From positions 124,001-188,000 of the forward strand of contig OZ038453.1 in NCBI GenBank assembly GCA_964036195.1: a stretch of DNA of 64,000 bases. Reading direction: 5' to 3'. The position numbers and the translations under genes are program-made. Numbering within the stretch: the stretch's first letter is position 1; each line of letters begins with the position of its first letter. Below are positions 1 through 12,197 of this stretch, piece by piece. The DNA comes from Sphaerolaimus hirsutus. Taxonomy: Eukaryota; Nematoda; Chromadorea; Monhysterida; Sphaerolaimidae. Below the pieces are notes generated by a model that made no database searches, was not told the DNA's origin, and saw only the letters and a program-made list of their open reading frames with translations.

Positions 1-1024
1 TTCAAGAAAATCTGTAGATTTTTACAAAAATTCTATTGGGACCAGAGCTTTTTTTAATTTTTTTAGGTGCACATTGCAGGAAGGAGTAATTACATTCTGT
101 CAGAATTCTAAGAATTTATCAAGCAAATAGTACAGTACTTATGAGGTAATGCATATGCAAATATGTGAGATGCTTACATTATAAATAAATAATTGATAAT
201 GTGTGTGCTGGAAAAAAATCATCCTATAGTTTAGGTGATTGACAATTTCCAATTGTGTGGCATATTTTAAGATTTGCAGTTTATGTGGTATGAAATGATG
301 CAAACTTGCAATACTAGCAACAAAAGCACACAGGAAATCTGTGAATTAGTGCCTGAATGATATTTATCATCCAGCAGGTAAGGCACTTGATGTGAAAAAA
401 ATAACCTCTCATCTTGGCGCCATTTCTGGCGCCATCCAAAACGATTGTGCCGGGCGCCAAATTGGCGCCAGAGAAAATCGCGCCACAGAAAAAGGCACCG
501 TGCGCCAATGGCGCCATGGCGCCCTTTGGCGCCATTAAAGGGCACCTCTAATAGAATGGCAGGTAAAAAGTTGACAAAAAATAGAACGGCGCTTTTCTAT
601 TAGAAGAAATACAGTAAATAGGCATGGCTAGCTGATACGAGATTGATAATAAGTAACTTCCTTTCTTAATAATTATCATTCAACTGTCAAGTCACATGAA
701 ATTGCACTCAGTGGTTGATGTTTGTCTGCAGCTTGTTATTTTAGTAAAAATTGTTAGTGGTCAAAAAACTTAAAATGTTTTCATAGTTTTCAATGGCAAA
801 AATTGCCCAAGTGTACACTGTGTCGTGGCTCAATAATGAAAAAAAACACTTTTTTAAATTGTAAAATGGATAAAAAATATTCACCAGCACTCTAAATAAA
901 TCTTTTACCACATAATTACTTTTACATACTTATTGAATCGGACTAGACGCTATACAAATCGCTATACGTATTTTATGGATTATACACTGTGAGAAATTTT
1001 GCATCGATTCACCCATAGTGAGAG

Positions 1025-1459
1025 CAGAGTTGTTAAAAGTACTGAACTTTTCCAAAAGTAAACGTAAACGTAAAGTATTTATTTTTTACTCACAGGTGAG
1101 TACAGAAAACGTAAAGTATTTATTTTTTACTTTTACTCTTGAGTAAACATGAGTAAATTACTTTTGTCCCAGGAAAATGTAAAAGTGGGTATTTTTGAGA
1201 AATTTTGCCTCAATTTTCACTTAAAATCACTAATTTTCGAACTTTTCCACCATCAATTTTTAGCATTTCTCTCCTTTTTGCCTTGAAAAAGCCTACAAAA
1301 TCCTGTTAGAAATACGTTTTCTGTACTCGCGTACTTTTTGAAAGTACGCGAGTAAGTGAGTACCAGTATTTTTTCAGGAGGAAACTTAAACGTATTTACG
1401 CAGTACTCGAGTACTATCTGTATTTATCCAGTAAACGTAAATACGTTTCAAGAACTATG
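1025..1459. mobile_element. hAT-like element C1
   Basis: Starts CAGAGTTGTTAAAAGTAC and ends in a decayed partner (CAAGAACTATG). Perfect 8 bp duplication AGTGAGAG (1017-1024, 1460-1467). The interior is built of GTAAACGTAAAGTATTT and AGTACTCGAGTACT units. Confidence 0.85.
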
Positions 1460-1474
1460 AGTGAGAGCAATGTA

Positions 1475-1877
1475 CCATATTTCTCCGTGTAAACTGCTAC
1501 ACAAAACCGGGGCACTTTTTACCAACCTTTTTTGAAAACTTGTATAACGCCCGGGCGTTGATTTATTGAGCGGGGGGCATCATACATAACCAAATTTTCA
1601 CATTTTATATAGGCATCTTCAAATTTTGTTCCCAACCTGCAGCTTATTCAATTGAAATTGAAAAACGTGCGTGCGGCGCAGACGCGGCACAGTGCCAACA
1701 AGCATAGCATTGAAATAGTTCAAATTGGGCGTGCATTTTATCATGTGTTTTTTGTCGTGTGGTTTTTAAATTTTTCTTGTTTTTTGAAACCTTGTATAGC
1801 GCCCCGGGGGCGCTATAAAGCTGTGTAACGCCCCGGGCGTTGTGCACGGGGGGGGCGGTTTACACGGAGAAATACGG
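1475..1877. mobile_element. H-like palindromic element H0
   Basis: Inverted ends CCATATTTCTCCGTGTAAAC and its partner GTTTACACGGAGAAATACGG, flanked by TA. Interior palindromes around CGCCCGGGCG (1548, 1800-1840). Sits just upstream of the 1988 exon. Confidence 0.65.
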
Positions 1878-1987
1878 TAATGGCTGGGTAAAATTAAAAA
1901 TCTTGTCTTTATTGGGGATATGGTACATTTTATAGAAAACCGTTGAACGATATGAATACACTTTTTCACTCAATATCCATTTTGCAG

Positions 1988-2268
1988 CCAACCAATACTT
2001 CCCAAAATGGAGTAATGCATTCACCAGCGAAGTCAATTCCCCAATTAAAACAGTCTTCACAACTAAAAGTGGGAAGTTTTAGTCCGCCAAATCAAAATAT
2101 CGGTCACTTTCCGGCCAATTCGGCCACGAGTGAGACCATGGAACAAATTGAACGAATTCTGGGCCCGGCCAGAATGAAAATTCAATCAGAATCCGATGTG
2201 ATTTCAGCTATGAGAGGGAGACAAAATCAAAGAGTGCTCACTAATAGCATCTCTAATGCAAAAGAAAG
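1988..2268 (+). CDS. Internal exon of a plus-strand Ser/Asn/Gln-rich protein
   Basis: 281 nt open exon after a long pyrimidine tract and acceptor CATTTTGCAG, ending at AAAG|GTAAGG, a consensus donor. The product is polar and low-complexity: PTNTSQNGVMHSPAKS, SFSPPNQNIGHF, and a more ordered part (MEQIERILGPARMKIQSESD). No domain is recognised. It starts in phase 0 and ends in phase 2, and the next exon restores an Arg codon. An ATG at 1952 would also open this frame, so a first exon with an upstream start is a possible alternative. The H-family element H0 lies about 110 bp upstream. Confidence 0.6.
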
Positions 2269-2317
2269 GTAAGGCACAGTTCAGATGGGTTTTTTTCTGT
2301 GATGAATTCTATTTTTT

Positions 2318-2640
2318 CATTTTTCGTCATCATTTTATGTCATAATCTTACATTTTACACCAGGGAACGAGTTTTACATTTTACATCAATTGTTGCATGC
2401 AATCATTGATGTGAACTGTAAAATTAGTTCCCTGAAGTAAAATGATGTAAAATAAAAAAATTGAATCTTTAAATTCGGTCTAGCTGTGGCTGACAACACT
2501 CAGTATTAGATACGATTAAGGTATTGATACATATATTATTCATAAAAATGGTAGACCTGTAGCATTATCCACACTCATGTAATTACTTTTACTACATAAT
2601 TTTATGTGGAATTCATGCTGAGCTGTAATCTCAGCTTAAG
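2318..2640. repeat. Repeat Z1
   Basis: Contains a CATTTTA...AGGGAAC / GTTCCCTGAAGTAAAATG hairpin followed by CTAGCTGTGGCTGA and a tail ending CTGTAATCTCAGCTTAAG. A second, inverted copy lies at 12500-12862. Confidence 0.6.
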
Positions 2641-2661
2641 AAGAACAAATTATATAAAACT

Positions 2662-2817
2662 GATAGTTGTGAAAACATATTTACATTTACTTGAAAAGTA
2701 CATATACTCAAGTACTCAAGTACTCAGTATGTACTCAATTATCAATTTAGTATGAGTAAAAAAGTATTTTACATAGATTTATACTTTGAAAAATGTTAAG
2801 TAGTTTGACCAACTCTG
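2662..2817. mobile_element. hAT-like element C2 (short)
   Basis: Ends GATAGTTGTGAAAAC and CCAACTCTG; 8 bp flanks match 6 of 8. A 156 bp deletion derivative of family C in the intron of the plus-strand gene. Confidence 0.6.
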
Positions 2818-3007
2818 CTGAAACTGAACAATATACTTCACTGTCTTTTTGTCAGAACTATATAGGTAGCTTTTCACATAACTTTGATTAATAAGTGACA
2901 TTTAAAAAAATTGTTCTCATCATTAATTTCTCCTGTAAACACCACCTAAAAAAAGCTGTACTCATTCAATTTTTTTTTGCATTCAATTTTTTGCATTCAA
3001 TTTTCAG

Positions 3008-3238
3008 GGAGCACACCCAAAGCCCAGGAAATTCATCCAGGGGCTCCACTATTAATACAAATCAAAATGTGAATAACTCCCATTCAATGCTGTCAATCAA
3101 AACTGGTTTTCTGGGCCTGTTCAGAGGCAGACAGAGGAGCAAAAAGGGCACCGCCGTGAAGGACAGCAGTGAAGAGACCTTTGGAGGGGTTTCTGTCAGT
3201 CAAAATAGCAGTTTTCTGAATGTGAAAGATTGGCACAG
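3008..3238 (+). CDS. Next exon of the plus-strand Ser/Asn-rich protein
   Basis: 231 nt exon after acceptor CAATTTTCAG, ending at CACAG|GTTTGT. The first G completes AGG (Arg) from the previous exon. The product is hydrophilic, with NTNQNVNNSHS, a short basic patch (FRGRQRSKKG) and VSQNSSFLNVKDWH. This looks like a disordered region of an intracellular protein; I do not recognise it. It ends in phase 2. The 739 nt intron before it contains elements Z1 and C2. Confidence 0.6.
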
Positions 3239-3314
3239 GTTTGTGGGTCAAATTTTCACAGCAAAAAAATGCTTTTTTTAGGTTGGTGGAGCAGCGTGTT
3301 CAACACACCTTGAA

Positions 3315-3480
3315 GTAGGGCGGGGAATTTCAAACGTTTTGGGTTCGGGTATTAGGTATGGTTCCAAAAATTTTTGTGGGTATCAGGTTCAGGTTCAGTT
3401 ATTGAGGTTGGGTTTTGGGTTGGGTTTTGGGTTGGGTTTTCAGGTCCAAATTTTAGGTATTGGGTAGCAGAATTGTTGGG
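3315..3480. repeat. Low-complexity GGGTTTTGGGTT repeat
   Basis: Starts GGCGGGGAATTTCAAA and runs into repeated GGTTTTGGGTTGGG units. A similar start (GGTTGGGAATTTCAAA) recurs at 57738. No coding sense. Confidence 0.5.
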
Positions 3481-3514
3481 TATCATGTAATAAAATCATC
3501 TAGTACTGGATAAT

Positions 3515-4622
3515 GATGGAAAGGCACCAGGGCACCTTCCTCAAAAATGGCACCTGGTATCGTCGGCACCAGAAAAAAATTGCACTGCACCGTACCGGTG
3601 CCATTTTCGAAAAAATAGCACCTGCACCCTGGGGCACTGGCCGGAGCCAGAGGTCCGAAGTATTTATCGGGTATTTTCTCGGAAGTGCATTTTTCCATGA
3701 ATTCTCTAACGATTTTTATGGTTGAGCATTTAGAAAATGTCAGAATGATGTGCTGATCACTTTATGAAGCAATTAGAATGATTATGAATGATAGCTCATT
3801 TTATTTAATATGCTCCAATACACATACCGTATTTCCTCGAAATACCCCCCGGGGGGTGATTGTTTCATAGTGCTCCCGAGAGGGGGGGGGTTAAACGAGG
3901 GGGGGTATTTCGAGGGGGGGGTGATTGTTTCATAGTGGCTCCGAGAGGGGGGGGGGTCAAACGAGGGGGGGGGGGGTATTTCGAGGGGGGGTATTTCGAG
4001 GGGGGGTGATTGTTTCATAGTGCTCCCGAGAGGGGGGGGGGTTAAACGAGGGGGGGTATTTCGAGGGGGGGTGATTGTTTCATAGTGGCTCCGAGAGGGG
4101 GGGGGTCAAACGAGGGGGGGGTATTTCGAGGGGGGGTATTTCGAGGAAATACGGTAGTCACTATTGTCTACTGACCGGGATGGATGTTGTACAAAAAATT
4201 TTACTATATTTTGTCATAAAGTGACAATAAATTTTGAACAAAATGATGAAACAAATATAAAATTTATAATTATGGAAAGCAACAATTTTTGTTCCCTCTT
4301 CAGAAGGTATGGCATATTTCATATTTGAGTATATTTGATCTTGATGGGATGTTTTTTTCCAAAATAGACTAAAATCATTTGGGTACTTGTAAATATGAAT
4401 AAGCTGTGGACAAAAGTGATTCTATGACGACTTGGCCGGTGCTTTTCCTGGTGCCTTTACTTTGACCCTGGTGCTAGCACCTTTGGCACCAGCAAAAAGG
4501 GGCACCACACCGCACTGGCACCAGTGCTATTCTTAAATAATGGCACCGGCACCGGCAGGGCACCGGCAAGCACTGGGGCACCAGTGTCCAGTATGCCCCG
4601 GCCCCCGGTGTCTTTCCATCAC
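3515..4622. mobile_element. E-family variant (GGCACC type) carrying H1
   Basis: Outer parts 3515-3690 and 4430-4622 have inverted TGATGGAAAG / CTTTCCATCACTA ends and repeated GGCACC/GGTGCC instead of GGCGCC. The middle is AT-rich and holds H1. Confidence 0.55.
3829..4154. mobile_element. H-family element H1
   Basis: Palindromic ends CCGTATTTCCTCGAAATAC, flanked by TA. The interior has four repeats of GTATTTCGAGGGGGGG with GTGATTGTTTCATAGTG spacers and G runs of 7-12. Confidence 0.75.
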
Positions 4623-5005
4623 TAACCATCATACACTTTGCTGCAATGAAATTTACGATGAAATTTTACATTTTTGCAACCATTCACTTTATGTAGACTC
4701 ACTTTATAAAACGATAAAAACGCAGACCTCGTTCACTTTCGTTTGGCGCCAAACGGAAACCTCTGCGGGACTCGATCAAAAAGCACAAAGAGCACATGAG
4801 AAAAAGTCGAGAGGGGTTGTATGCTCCGGCTCAGTGCACACTGGGTCAACTGCAAGCAGACGATGCTTTGTGAAGCTTACATTCAAGTGTATATGCAATG
4901 CATTAGTACTGGCAAACCCCAGTTGTTTAAAACATATTTACATGGCTCGCAAAAAATATACCGTATTTCCTCAAAATACGCTGGACCCTCGAAATACCGG
5001 CCCAC

Positions 5006-5837
5006 TAGGGCTTGAAACGCGATTTTCCTCAAACTTGAGTCACAACCCAAAAATTTTTTCCAGTCACAGCAGAAAATAGGTGTGTCGATGCGCGGTGAAG
5101 CGTCATGAAGTGTCTTCACGCAGACGCTTCCCGACGCTTCACGAAGCTGCTCTGCGCTTCCACACGCTTCACGAAATTTTTCATGAAGACACTTCATGCT
5201 TTTTAATATCGTGCTGGCACGCAAAAGTATACGTGCGTGAAGCGTGTGGAAGCGCCAAGCAGCGTGAAGTGCGTGTGGAGTGTTTGTGAAGCTAGGTGAA
5301 GCGTGTGGTCCGCACTTCACCACAATTTTCAGCATTCTTGGTGAAGCGTGCTGAAGCGTGTGGAAGGGCGGCGCTTCACGCGCATCCAGCCCGCTTCCGA
5401 CGCATCACACACCCATTTTTTGCTGTGAGTGGAGTCAGCGAGTCGAGTCGGGTGAGTCAGTAAAAATCAGATCTTGAGTTGGGAAACTATCTCAAGTCTC
5501 GAGGAGTCAGATGCGTTACTTTTTGGTATGACCCTTGCTGCAGAAATCTTAGATACTGGTTTCCCTACCAATGTTTTCACACACACGCAATGACATTGAA
5601 ATGCCATAAAGCTCATTTGAATATCAAGATAAAGCAAAAATATAACTTTTCACACAGATTGCTACTTTCTAGATGTTGATTTACACTTAAAAACGTCATA
5701 TCAGAGTTGATATTCATGGACATTATTCAATGCAAACCCGGACTCGAAATTTGCTGAAATTTTGAGTCGAATCAGGCTAAAACCTCGAGTCTCGAGTCAG
5801 GGGCAAATTTTTCTAGTTGAGTCGAGTTCGAGCCCTA
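5006..5837. mobile_element. Element S (TAGGGCTCGAA ends)
   Basis: Inverted ends TAGGGCTTGAAACGCG and AGTTCGAGCCCTA; interior full of GAGTC and CTCGAGTC motifs. Interrupted by K1. The 8 bp flanks match only 5 of 8, so a hAT-type origin is a guess. Confidence 0.5.
5065..5427. mobile_element. Element K1
   Basis: Ends CACAGCAGAAAATAGGTGTG and CACACCCATTTTTTGCTGTG with 3 bp flanks AGT on both sides. The interior is a dense set of GTGAAGCGTGTGGAAGCG units in both orientations. CAC...GTG ends and a 3 bp duplication fit a CACTA-type non-autonomous element. Confidence 0.7.
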
Positions 5838-5845
5838 ACCCCCAC

Positions 5846-5998
5846 TAGTGATGGAAAGGCGCCATTTGAGGGCGCCAAAGGGCGCCGCGCCATGGCGCCA
5901 TCGGCGCTTGGCGCCCTTTTTCTGTGGCGCCCCTGGCGCTTGGCGCCCACTTTCTGAAAGGCGCTTGGCGCCTTTTATCCGGCGCTTTTCCATCACTA
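5846..5998. mobile_element. hAT-like element E2
   Basis: Ends TAGTGATGGAAAGGCGCC and GGCGCTTTTCCATCACTA; perfect 8 bp duplication ACCCCCAC. 153 bp of nested GGCGCC palindromes. Minimal complete E element. Confidence 0.88.
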
Positions 5999-6360
5999 AC
6001 CCCCACTCTCCAATTACTCCACCCTCGAAATACCCCCGCCCTAAAACTATTTCTTGGAAAAACTCTTAATTCGAAAAGCCAGTTTAGAAAAAACCCTTAA
6101 AAATTGAAACATTTTTGCTAGAAGTGTTTGCCATTGTTAGCCATTTGCACTGCATAATACAATGCCGTTTTTTTCATTTGTTTTTGTGATTTTCATATGA
6201 TGCCACATTAAAATTTGTCGTTTTGTGAAACCGCCTGTTTAGAACTGTTGTCTTTTGATGTTATTTTTTTTTGTTTATTTATTGCTAACTTTTGTCACAT
6301 TTCACACAAAATATTTCGCATATAGGGTGTATTGTCCGTATATATAAATATATTTATACC

Positions 6361-7691
6361 GTTTTTGCTTGAATAATCCCCCTGGGGGATTATTATTTTG
6401 TCACACAATGGAGAATGTATACATACAACATATTTACACATGTACAGGGTTGGCAAAATCTCAGGAAAAAATAAAAATAAAATAAAAATAAAATGGAATA
6501 TTCAAGAATAAAATAAAATAAAATAAAATGGAAAATTTAAGAATAAAAATAAAAATTGTATAAAAATTCGAATTTTTGTAAAAATTTTGTAAAATTGTAT
6601 AAAAATTCGTATTTTTGTAAAATTGTATAAAAATTCATATTTTTTGTAAAATTTTGTCTCATTGCTTGAGTCTCTACCTGTTTATTCATGGATCTGGGGG
6701 CAGTCCCAAGCATTGTAAAGTGTCAAACGTCATGTAAAATGTCATGCAAAGTGTCAATTGTCATGACAAATGTAAAGTAAAGTGTAAATTGTCATGACAT
6801 GTAAAAATTAAAGTATCAATTGTCAAGCAAATTGTGGTCAAATCTCATGTTTTATTTTGAAATCTTATGTTTTGTATCCAAATTATGTTGTTGTTGACTC
6901 CAAATCTTATGTGAACATTTGGATACAAAAACATAAGATTTGGATATAAAACATACTATGGATACAAAAACACAAGATTTCAATACACAATTTACACTTT
7001 GCATGACATTTGTCATGACAATTGCCACTGTGCTTGAAATTTTACATGACACTTGACATTTTGCATGACAATTGATACTTTACTTTACATTTGTCATGAC
7101 AATTGACACTTTGCATGACATTTTACAAATGTGCCAAGCACACTCCAGTAGTCCTTCTACTGAAAATGCAAACCATTCTTATCAATAATTGTAACTTTAC
7201 ACTTGCAGCTATCTAACAATACTTACTGCATGCAACTTTTGAAAAGAAAGGGAAAAATTTGTCACATGTTTTTCATGTATAGGTCTAATTATAACATTTT
7301 TCTGGCCTTGCATGCATGTTTCTGATTTTTTGTAAAATTTTTGTACAATTTTTGTAAAATTTTTGTAAAATGTGTCATTTTATTTTATTAATGACTTTTG
7401 GGAATAAAATAAAATAAAATAAAATGAAACAAGAATAAAATACAAATAAAATAAAATTTTTATACAATTTTTATACAATTTTACTAAAATGAATTTTTAT
7501 AAAACCAACCCTGCACATGTATTTATGTTTCATCTTCGATGGTACGCACATTCCATTGCGTTGCTGCACATCGGATGTATTGCTTTCCATTTGATGAATC
7601 AAACAGGGGGGGGGGTTATTCAAGGGGGGAATTATTTTTTCCCCACGCGTCTAACAGGGGTATTCAAGGTGGGATTATTCAAGCAAATACG
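6361..7691. mobile_element. H-family element H3 with D1 inside
   Basis: Ends CCGTTTTTGCTTGAATAATC and GATTATTCAAGCAAATACGG flanked by TA. The interior includes AATAAAATAAAA tracts and hairpin D1 (about 6694-7150) with TGTAAAGTGTCAAACGTCATG units in inverted order. Confidence 0.65.
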
Positions 7692-8124
7692 GTAAACAAA
7701 GCAATAAACATATTTACCATAGTCGTTTAAATGTATTTCAATTTACCCGAAAAATATGTATATTCGATTGCTGAGTAAATATGTTTACGTTTCCTCTAGA
7801 AAAAAACACTGGTACTCCCATTAATGCATACTTTTCAAAAGTAAATGAGTACAGAAAACGTAATTGAGAATTTTTTTGGGTGCACAAGAAGCAAGAACTA
7901 CTGAAATGAATTGAAACGGACATATTCTATACACATTTACTGCAAATTATAGTTGATTTACAGAGCCCGTGCCATCTGACATCTAAACCCATCCCACATC
8001 TAGACCGACCGCACGTCTAATTTTGTGTCATCCGTGTCCCGGTGGGTGGGTCACCTCACCTCAAACCGCCCAGCGATCTTTCTATCCCTGGGGCAAATTT
8101 TTTTGACTACTTTCCCCTAAGCAC

Positions 8125-8822
8125 CATAGTTGTTAATACGTATTTACGTTTACTCAAAAAGTACGTATACTCGAGTACCGAGTAAATACGTTTACGTATA
8201 CTTTGGAAAAAGTACATGTTCTCGCTTTTACATATACTTTTCAAAAGTACTCAAGTACAGAAAACGTATTTCAGATATGCTTTGTTATAGGCTTTTTCAA
8301 GGCATAGATGGGGAAGAAAGGAGAAAAAATTGAAACATAGGGGAACAATGCTAAAAATAGTAGCAAAACGCATGAACTAGTGAATATGAAGGAAAAATGG
8401 TCAAAAAGCTACGAAAATTTGTGATATTGAGTGAAAATTGGGGCATAATTCCGAAAAAATACTCACTTTTACGTTTTCTAGGGGGAAAAGTATTTTACTC
8501 ATGTTTACTCACGAGTAAAAGTAAAAAATTATTACTTTATGTGTTATGTACTCAGGGGGCAGTCCCAAGCCCTGTAAAGTGTAAAGTAAAGTGTCAAATG
8601 TAAAGTCAAATGCAAAGTCAAGTGTCAATTAAAACAAAAAAGAAAAGATTTTATTACTGAACTTTGCATGACAATTGACACTTTACTTTGCATTTGACTT
8701 TACATTTGACACTTTACTTTACACTTTACAGGGCTTGGGATTGGCACCAGGGGGCGAGTCAAAAATAAATACTTTACGTTTACGTGTACTTTGAAAAAAG
8801 TTCAGTACTTTTAACAGCTGTG
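8125..8822. mobile_element. hAT-like element C3 with D2 inside
   Basis: Ends CATAGTTGTTAATACG and TTTTAACAGCTGTG; 8 bp flanks CTAAGCAC/CTAAACAC (7 of 8). D2 (about 8555-8750) interrupts it; C7 shows the uninterrupted sequence TACTCAGGGGGTGAG. Confidence 0.75.
8555..8750. mobile_element. D-family hairpin element D2
   Basis: Near-perfect hairpin of AGTCCCAAGCCCTGTAAAGTG and its reverse partner, with CAAATGTAAAGTC units and a short AAAAGAAAAGATTTT loop. Inserted in C3. Confidence 0.75.
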
Positions 8823-9092
8823 CTAAACACCCCCCACCCCCAGAAATTGCTTAGCTATCTAGCTATCTAGAGCGCTTTTGAGCAATTTTACTTTAATTTG
8901 CACCAAAAATTGCAAATTTTCATACTTCTTATAGATTTTCACCTTCCAAATCATTAGGTCATGTGTTTTAGTGCCTATTCTCAGCATGCGGGGTATAATT
9001 CAATGTGTTCCGTGTCAACATGTTCCATGTTCCAGTCTAGATGTCGGATGGGTTTAGATGTCATTTAAGCATGGCCCGATTTACAGTCCAGG

Positions 9093-9800
9093 TGCCACCA
9101 ATCCGAGACTCTGTAAGACACTGTAAAATGCCCCGCAACAAGTGTCCAATGTCAGTCAAGGCAACATATTTACGGGTGTTTTGTTCCAGGGCATTTTCTA
9201 TGACTGTAGACACTTTGCATGACATTGGAGACTTTGTAGAACATTTTACAGGGTCTGCAAGGGACTGCCCCCAGGTGGCAGTGCCACACCCTGTAAAGTG
9301 TGAACTAAAGTGTCAAATGCCGCGAAAAACGCATAGTTGTGAAAATGTGTATTCTTCTACTAAATAAATATGTATGCTTGAGCACAGAGTAAACACATTT
9401 ACGTTTCCTCTGAAAAAAATTCATTTACTCACTTTTACATATATTTTTTGAAGTTACTTGAGTCCAGAAAATATATTTCTGGTAGGGATTTAGATTTTAT
9501 TCAAGGCATGGAAGGGGGAGAAGGGTGATAAAGGCTAAAAATAGAGAAAAATTACCAAAAGTCAGTATATACTTAGGATCATAGGTATATAGCCAAAAAG
9601 TTTTAAAAATAGGCGAAGTTGCAGGTGAAAATGGGTTAAAAATTTAAAATTGTCACTTTGTGTGATAATTGGGACAATTTTTTTAAAAAATGCTCACTTT
9701 TACGTTTTCCAAAAAAATTCATTTGCATTTACTTCACTTTTCACTCTACTGGGTGTGGGCTGGCGGCACCCTGTAAAGTGTAAAGTGTGAAATGTCATCC
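9093..9800. repeat. D-family and C-family fragments
   Basis: A D-type stretch at 9100-9290 (ACTGTAAAATGCC ... ACATTTTACAGGGTCTGC ... GGGACTGCCCCC), then a second D start at 9275, a degraded C element (9360-9755) and CACCCTGTAAAGTG at 9768. Nested, boundaries not resolved. Confidence 0.5.
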
Positions 9801-9960
9801 AAAATGGCAATAAAAAAATATACTTACAAGTAAATAATGTTTACTTTACATTTTTAGTGCACACAAAGTGAGTTAAAACACCATGTATACATGATTTAAT
9901 AAGTTACAATAAGTCAAAGGCAGTAATAACACAACCGATCAAACCTTACCTTTCTTACAG

Positions 9961-10048
9961 AAACATAAAAAGCAAAAATACAAGTGCATTTCGGGCATAT
10001 AAATGGAACCATGTGGCTCTATTCGAGCAGATGCACAGGCATTCTTGA
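9961..10048 (+). CDS. Possible terminal exon of the plus-strand gene
   Basis: Acceptor CTTTCTTACAG. One base completes Arg in phase with the exon ending at 3238, then 28 codons (including FRAYKWNHVALFEQ) to TGA. The minus strand here also has an open frame with a GTAAGG donor, so the strand is not settled. The 6.7 kb intron would be full of H, S, K, E, D and C elements. Confidence 0.25.
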
Positions 10049-10492
10049 AGAGCTGTTTTTGTGCACCAACAGATACAAGTGAATTGGCATAAAAAGTGCA
10101 TTGCCGTTGGCTGACTGGGGGATTATTCAAGGTGCAACTATTCAAGTGAGAATTGACTGAGAAGTTACGGTATTCAATTTGAATCAAGTGTTTTTAATCA
10201 CACATTTCTCGTGTTTGATCTGATCAGGAAACAGCAACAGCTAACATAGCCGAAAATTGTGCACAGCACTGCGCACAGAAGCATTGCCCTGCAATTGAAG
10301 CTAAATTGTGACACAATCTTCAAGTTATTTAAAGCGCCTTTTACATGTATCCCACAAAAATGGCTTAAAAATTTGATTTTTTGTCGTCACAGTCTCACAG
10401 TGATAAAAGCGCCTTAGCAAAAGAATGGAAGTTTTTCAAAAAAATCGAGAAAATTTTTTGGAAGAGGGATACATTTGATAGTGACCAGGGGT

Positions 10493-10768
10493 CAGTTCCG
10501 CAAATTGAGAAGTGAGAAGTGAAATGGCAAAAGCCAAGTAAATTAGCAAATACGAAGCGAAATGGCTAGTAAATTGGCAATTACGAAGTGAAATGGCTAG
10601 TAAATTGGCAATTACGAAGTGAAATGGCTAGTAAATTGGCAAAAGCGAAGTAAAAAAATAAAAAGTAATTTCTTTTCACTTTGCCATATTACCAGCCATT
10701 TCACTTCGCGTTTGCCAATCTACTTTGCTTTTGCCATTTCACTTCCCACTTCTCAATTTGCGGAACTG
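10493..10768. mobile_element. Palindromic element X
   Basis: Ends CAGTTCCGCAAATTGAGAAG and the exact reverse partner. The left half has three tandem units of about 30 bp (GAAGTGAAATGGCTAGTAAATTGGC) and the right half the same motifs reversed. No target duplication seen. Confidence 0.65.
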
Positions 10769-10849
10769 GCAGCAGTAAATCGAAACAAGTGCGAAAATGA
10801 TCGAAGTTGCAAACTGGTAGCAAAGCGAGAACTTGTGCCCACTTTGAGC

Positions 10850-11430
10850 GCAGCAAAAAATGTGTGTGTGAAGCGTGGTGAAGCGTTTTCCCAGCGACAC
10901 TGGCTGTCGCATCGCTCAGCTAGCTGCGCTTGCCAGCACTGCACGAAATTGATTGTGCAGCCACTCAGAGCAAACAATGGGTTTGTGAAGTGTGTGGAAG
11001 CGCGCTCTGTGAAGACACTTCCACTCAATTCCACACACTTCACAAAGTTTTTGGTGAAGCGTCTTCCACTCACTTCACTTAGCTTCACGAAGCCTGCAAT
11101 TTCGTGAAGCGCGCTTACCGAGGTTGACACATTGAAGTCACTTCACAAACATTGTGCAGAATGGTGACACATGTGTGTGTGATGTGAAGGGCCTTCACAG
11201 CAAACTTTGTGAAGTGCCAGGAAGTGTCGGCGTGTAGTCACTTCAAGACGCTTCACGACGCATCACGCAAGTGAAAGTGTCTTCCCAGCGACACCGGTTG
11301 CCGCATCGCTCAGCTGGCTGCGCTCGGCGGCACTGCACGAACTTGATTGTGCAGCGACCGCCATCGCAGACACGCTGCACAACGTCGCCAAGGCAGGGGT
11401 TTGACAAGTGTCCAGTGGCAGCGTCGGGCT
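10850..11430. repeat. K-family sequence (GTGAAGCG units)
   Basis: Dense GTGAAGCGTGGTGAAGCG and CTTCACGA motifs in both directions, with a GC-rich repeat (CAGCGACACYGGYTGYCGCATC) present twice, near 10893 and 11287. Related to K1-K3; ends not found. L1 is inserted at its right side. Confidence 0.5.
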
Positions 11431-11434
11431 TCAC

Positions 11435-11957
11435 TAGGGTGTCAACAAAAAGGTTTTACGGAAAACGGAAATGGAAAAGGAAAATTTTTTTGCACTTGTA
11501 GGGAAATTGAACCGGAAATAGACAAATTTTTGCACCTGCCAGGAAAACGGAAAACAGAAAAATGAAGAGCCGGAAAACGGATAAGTTTGCTGAAATTTTG
11601 CCAGAAATGGTAAAAAATTTGCAGAAATTGAACAGGAAATGCAAAAAATTGGAAAAATTTGGCGAGAAACAGCAGAAATTCACATAATTGTGAACCTGCA
11701 TGCATGTTTATCAGTGTGGCGGAAACAGAAAACAGAAAAGTGAGTCTGAAAATGAAAAAAAGTTGGAAAAACAGACAATTGAGCTGAAAAATGGAAAGAA
11801 GGTGGAAAAACTGAAAACTTTGCTGGAAAACGGAAAATGAGCTGGAAAAATACAAACAGAAATGAAAAAAAGTTGGCAGCTGGAAAACGGAAATGGAGAA
11901 AAAATTTGGCTGTGGAAAGGGGAAACGGAGAATGGAAAACGGAACGTTGACACCCTG
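11435..11957. mobile_element. hAT-like element L1
   Basis: Ends TAGGGTGTCAAC and GTTGACACCCTG; flanks GGCTTCAC/TGCTTCAC (7 of 8). Interior GGAAAACGGAAA units. Non-autonomous. Confidence 0.8.
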
Positions 11958-12197
11958 TGCTTCACACGACTCGGCTCTGGGTCATTATGTGAGCCTGGGG
12001 CCACAGCAAGTTAGCACCAAGCGCCATGGCGCCTTTTGCTTTGGCCAATCGCCATGGCGCTTTACATCACTAGTTATGTGTGTGCTCCAGTGTATGCAAG
12101 ACACTTCACCGAAAATCAGTATAAGTTCAGGTTCATTATTCAGATGGCATATGATAGGTTTGCATACTGAGTGCGGTCCACCGAGTGTTTGCAACCA

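Larger units (their letters stand above)
4962..6045. mobile_element. H-family element split by S and E2
   Basis: Left end CCGTATTTCCTCAAAATACG at 4962. The CCCTCGAAATACCCCC part resumes at 6007 after S and E2. The right terminus is not clear. Confidence 0.5.

Noticed and set aside
9939-10187. Minus-strand frame with a GTAAGG donor and several Cys
   Set aside because: Its acceptor would be in an H-element remnant and phases do not match neighbouring minus exons; the plus-strand reading is at least as good, so neither is firmly called.
11442-12004. Phe/Ser-rich minus ORFs (also at 27701-27931, 49244-49678 and 56515 onwards)
   Set aside because: Translations of GGAAAACGGAAA repeats in L elements.
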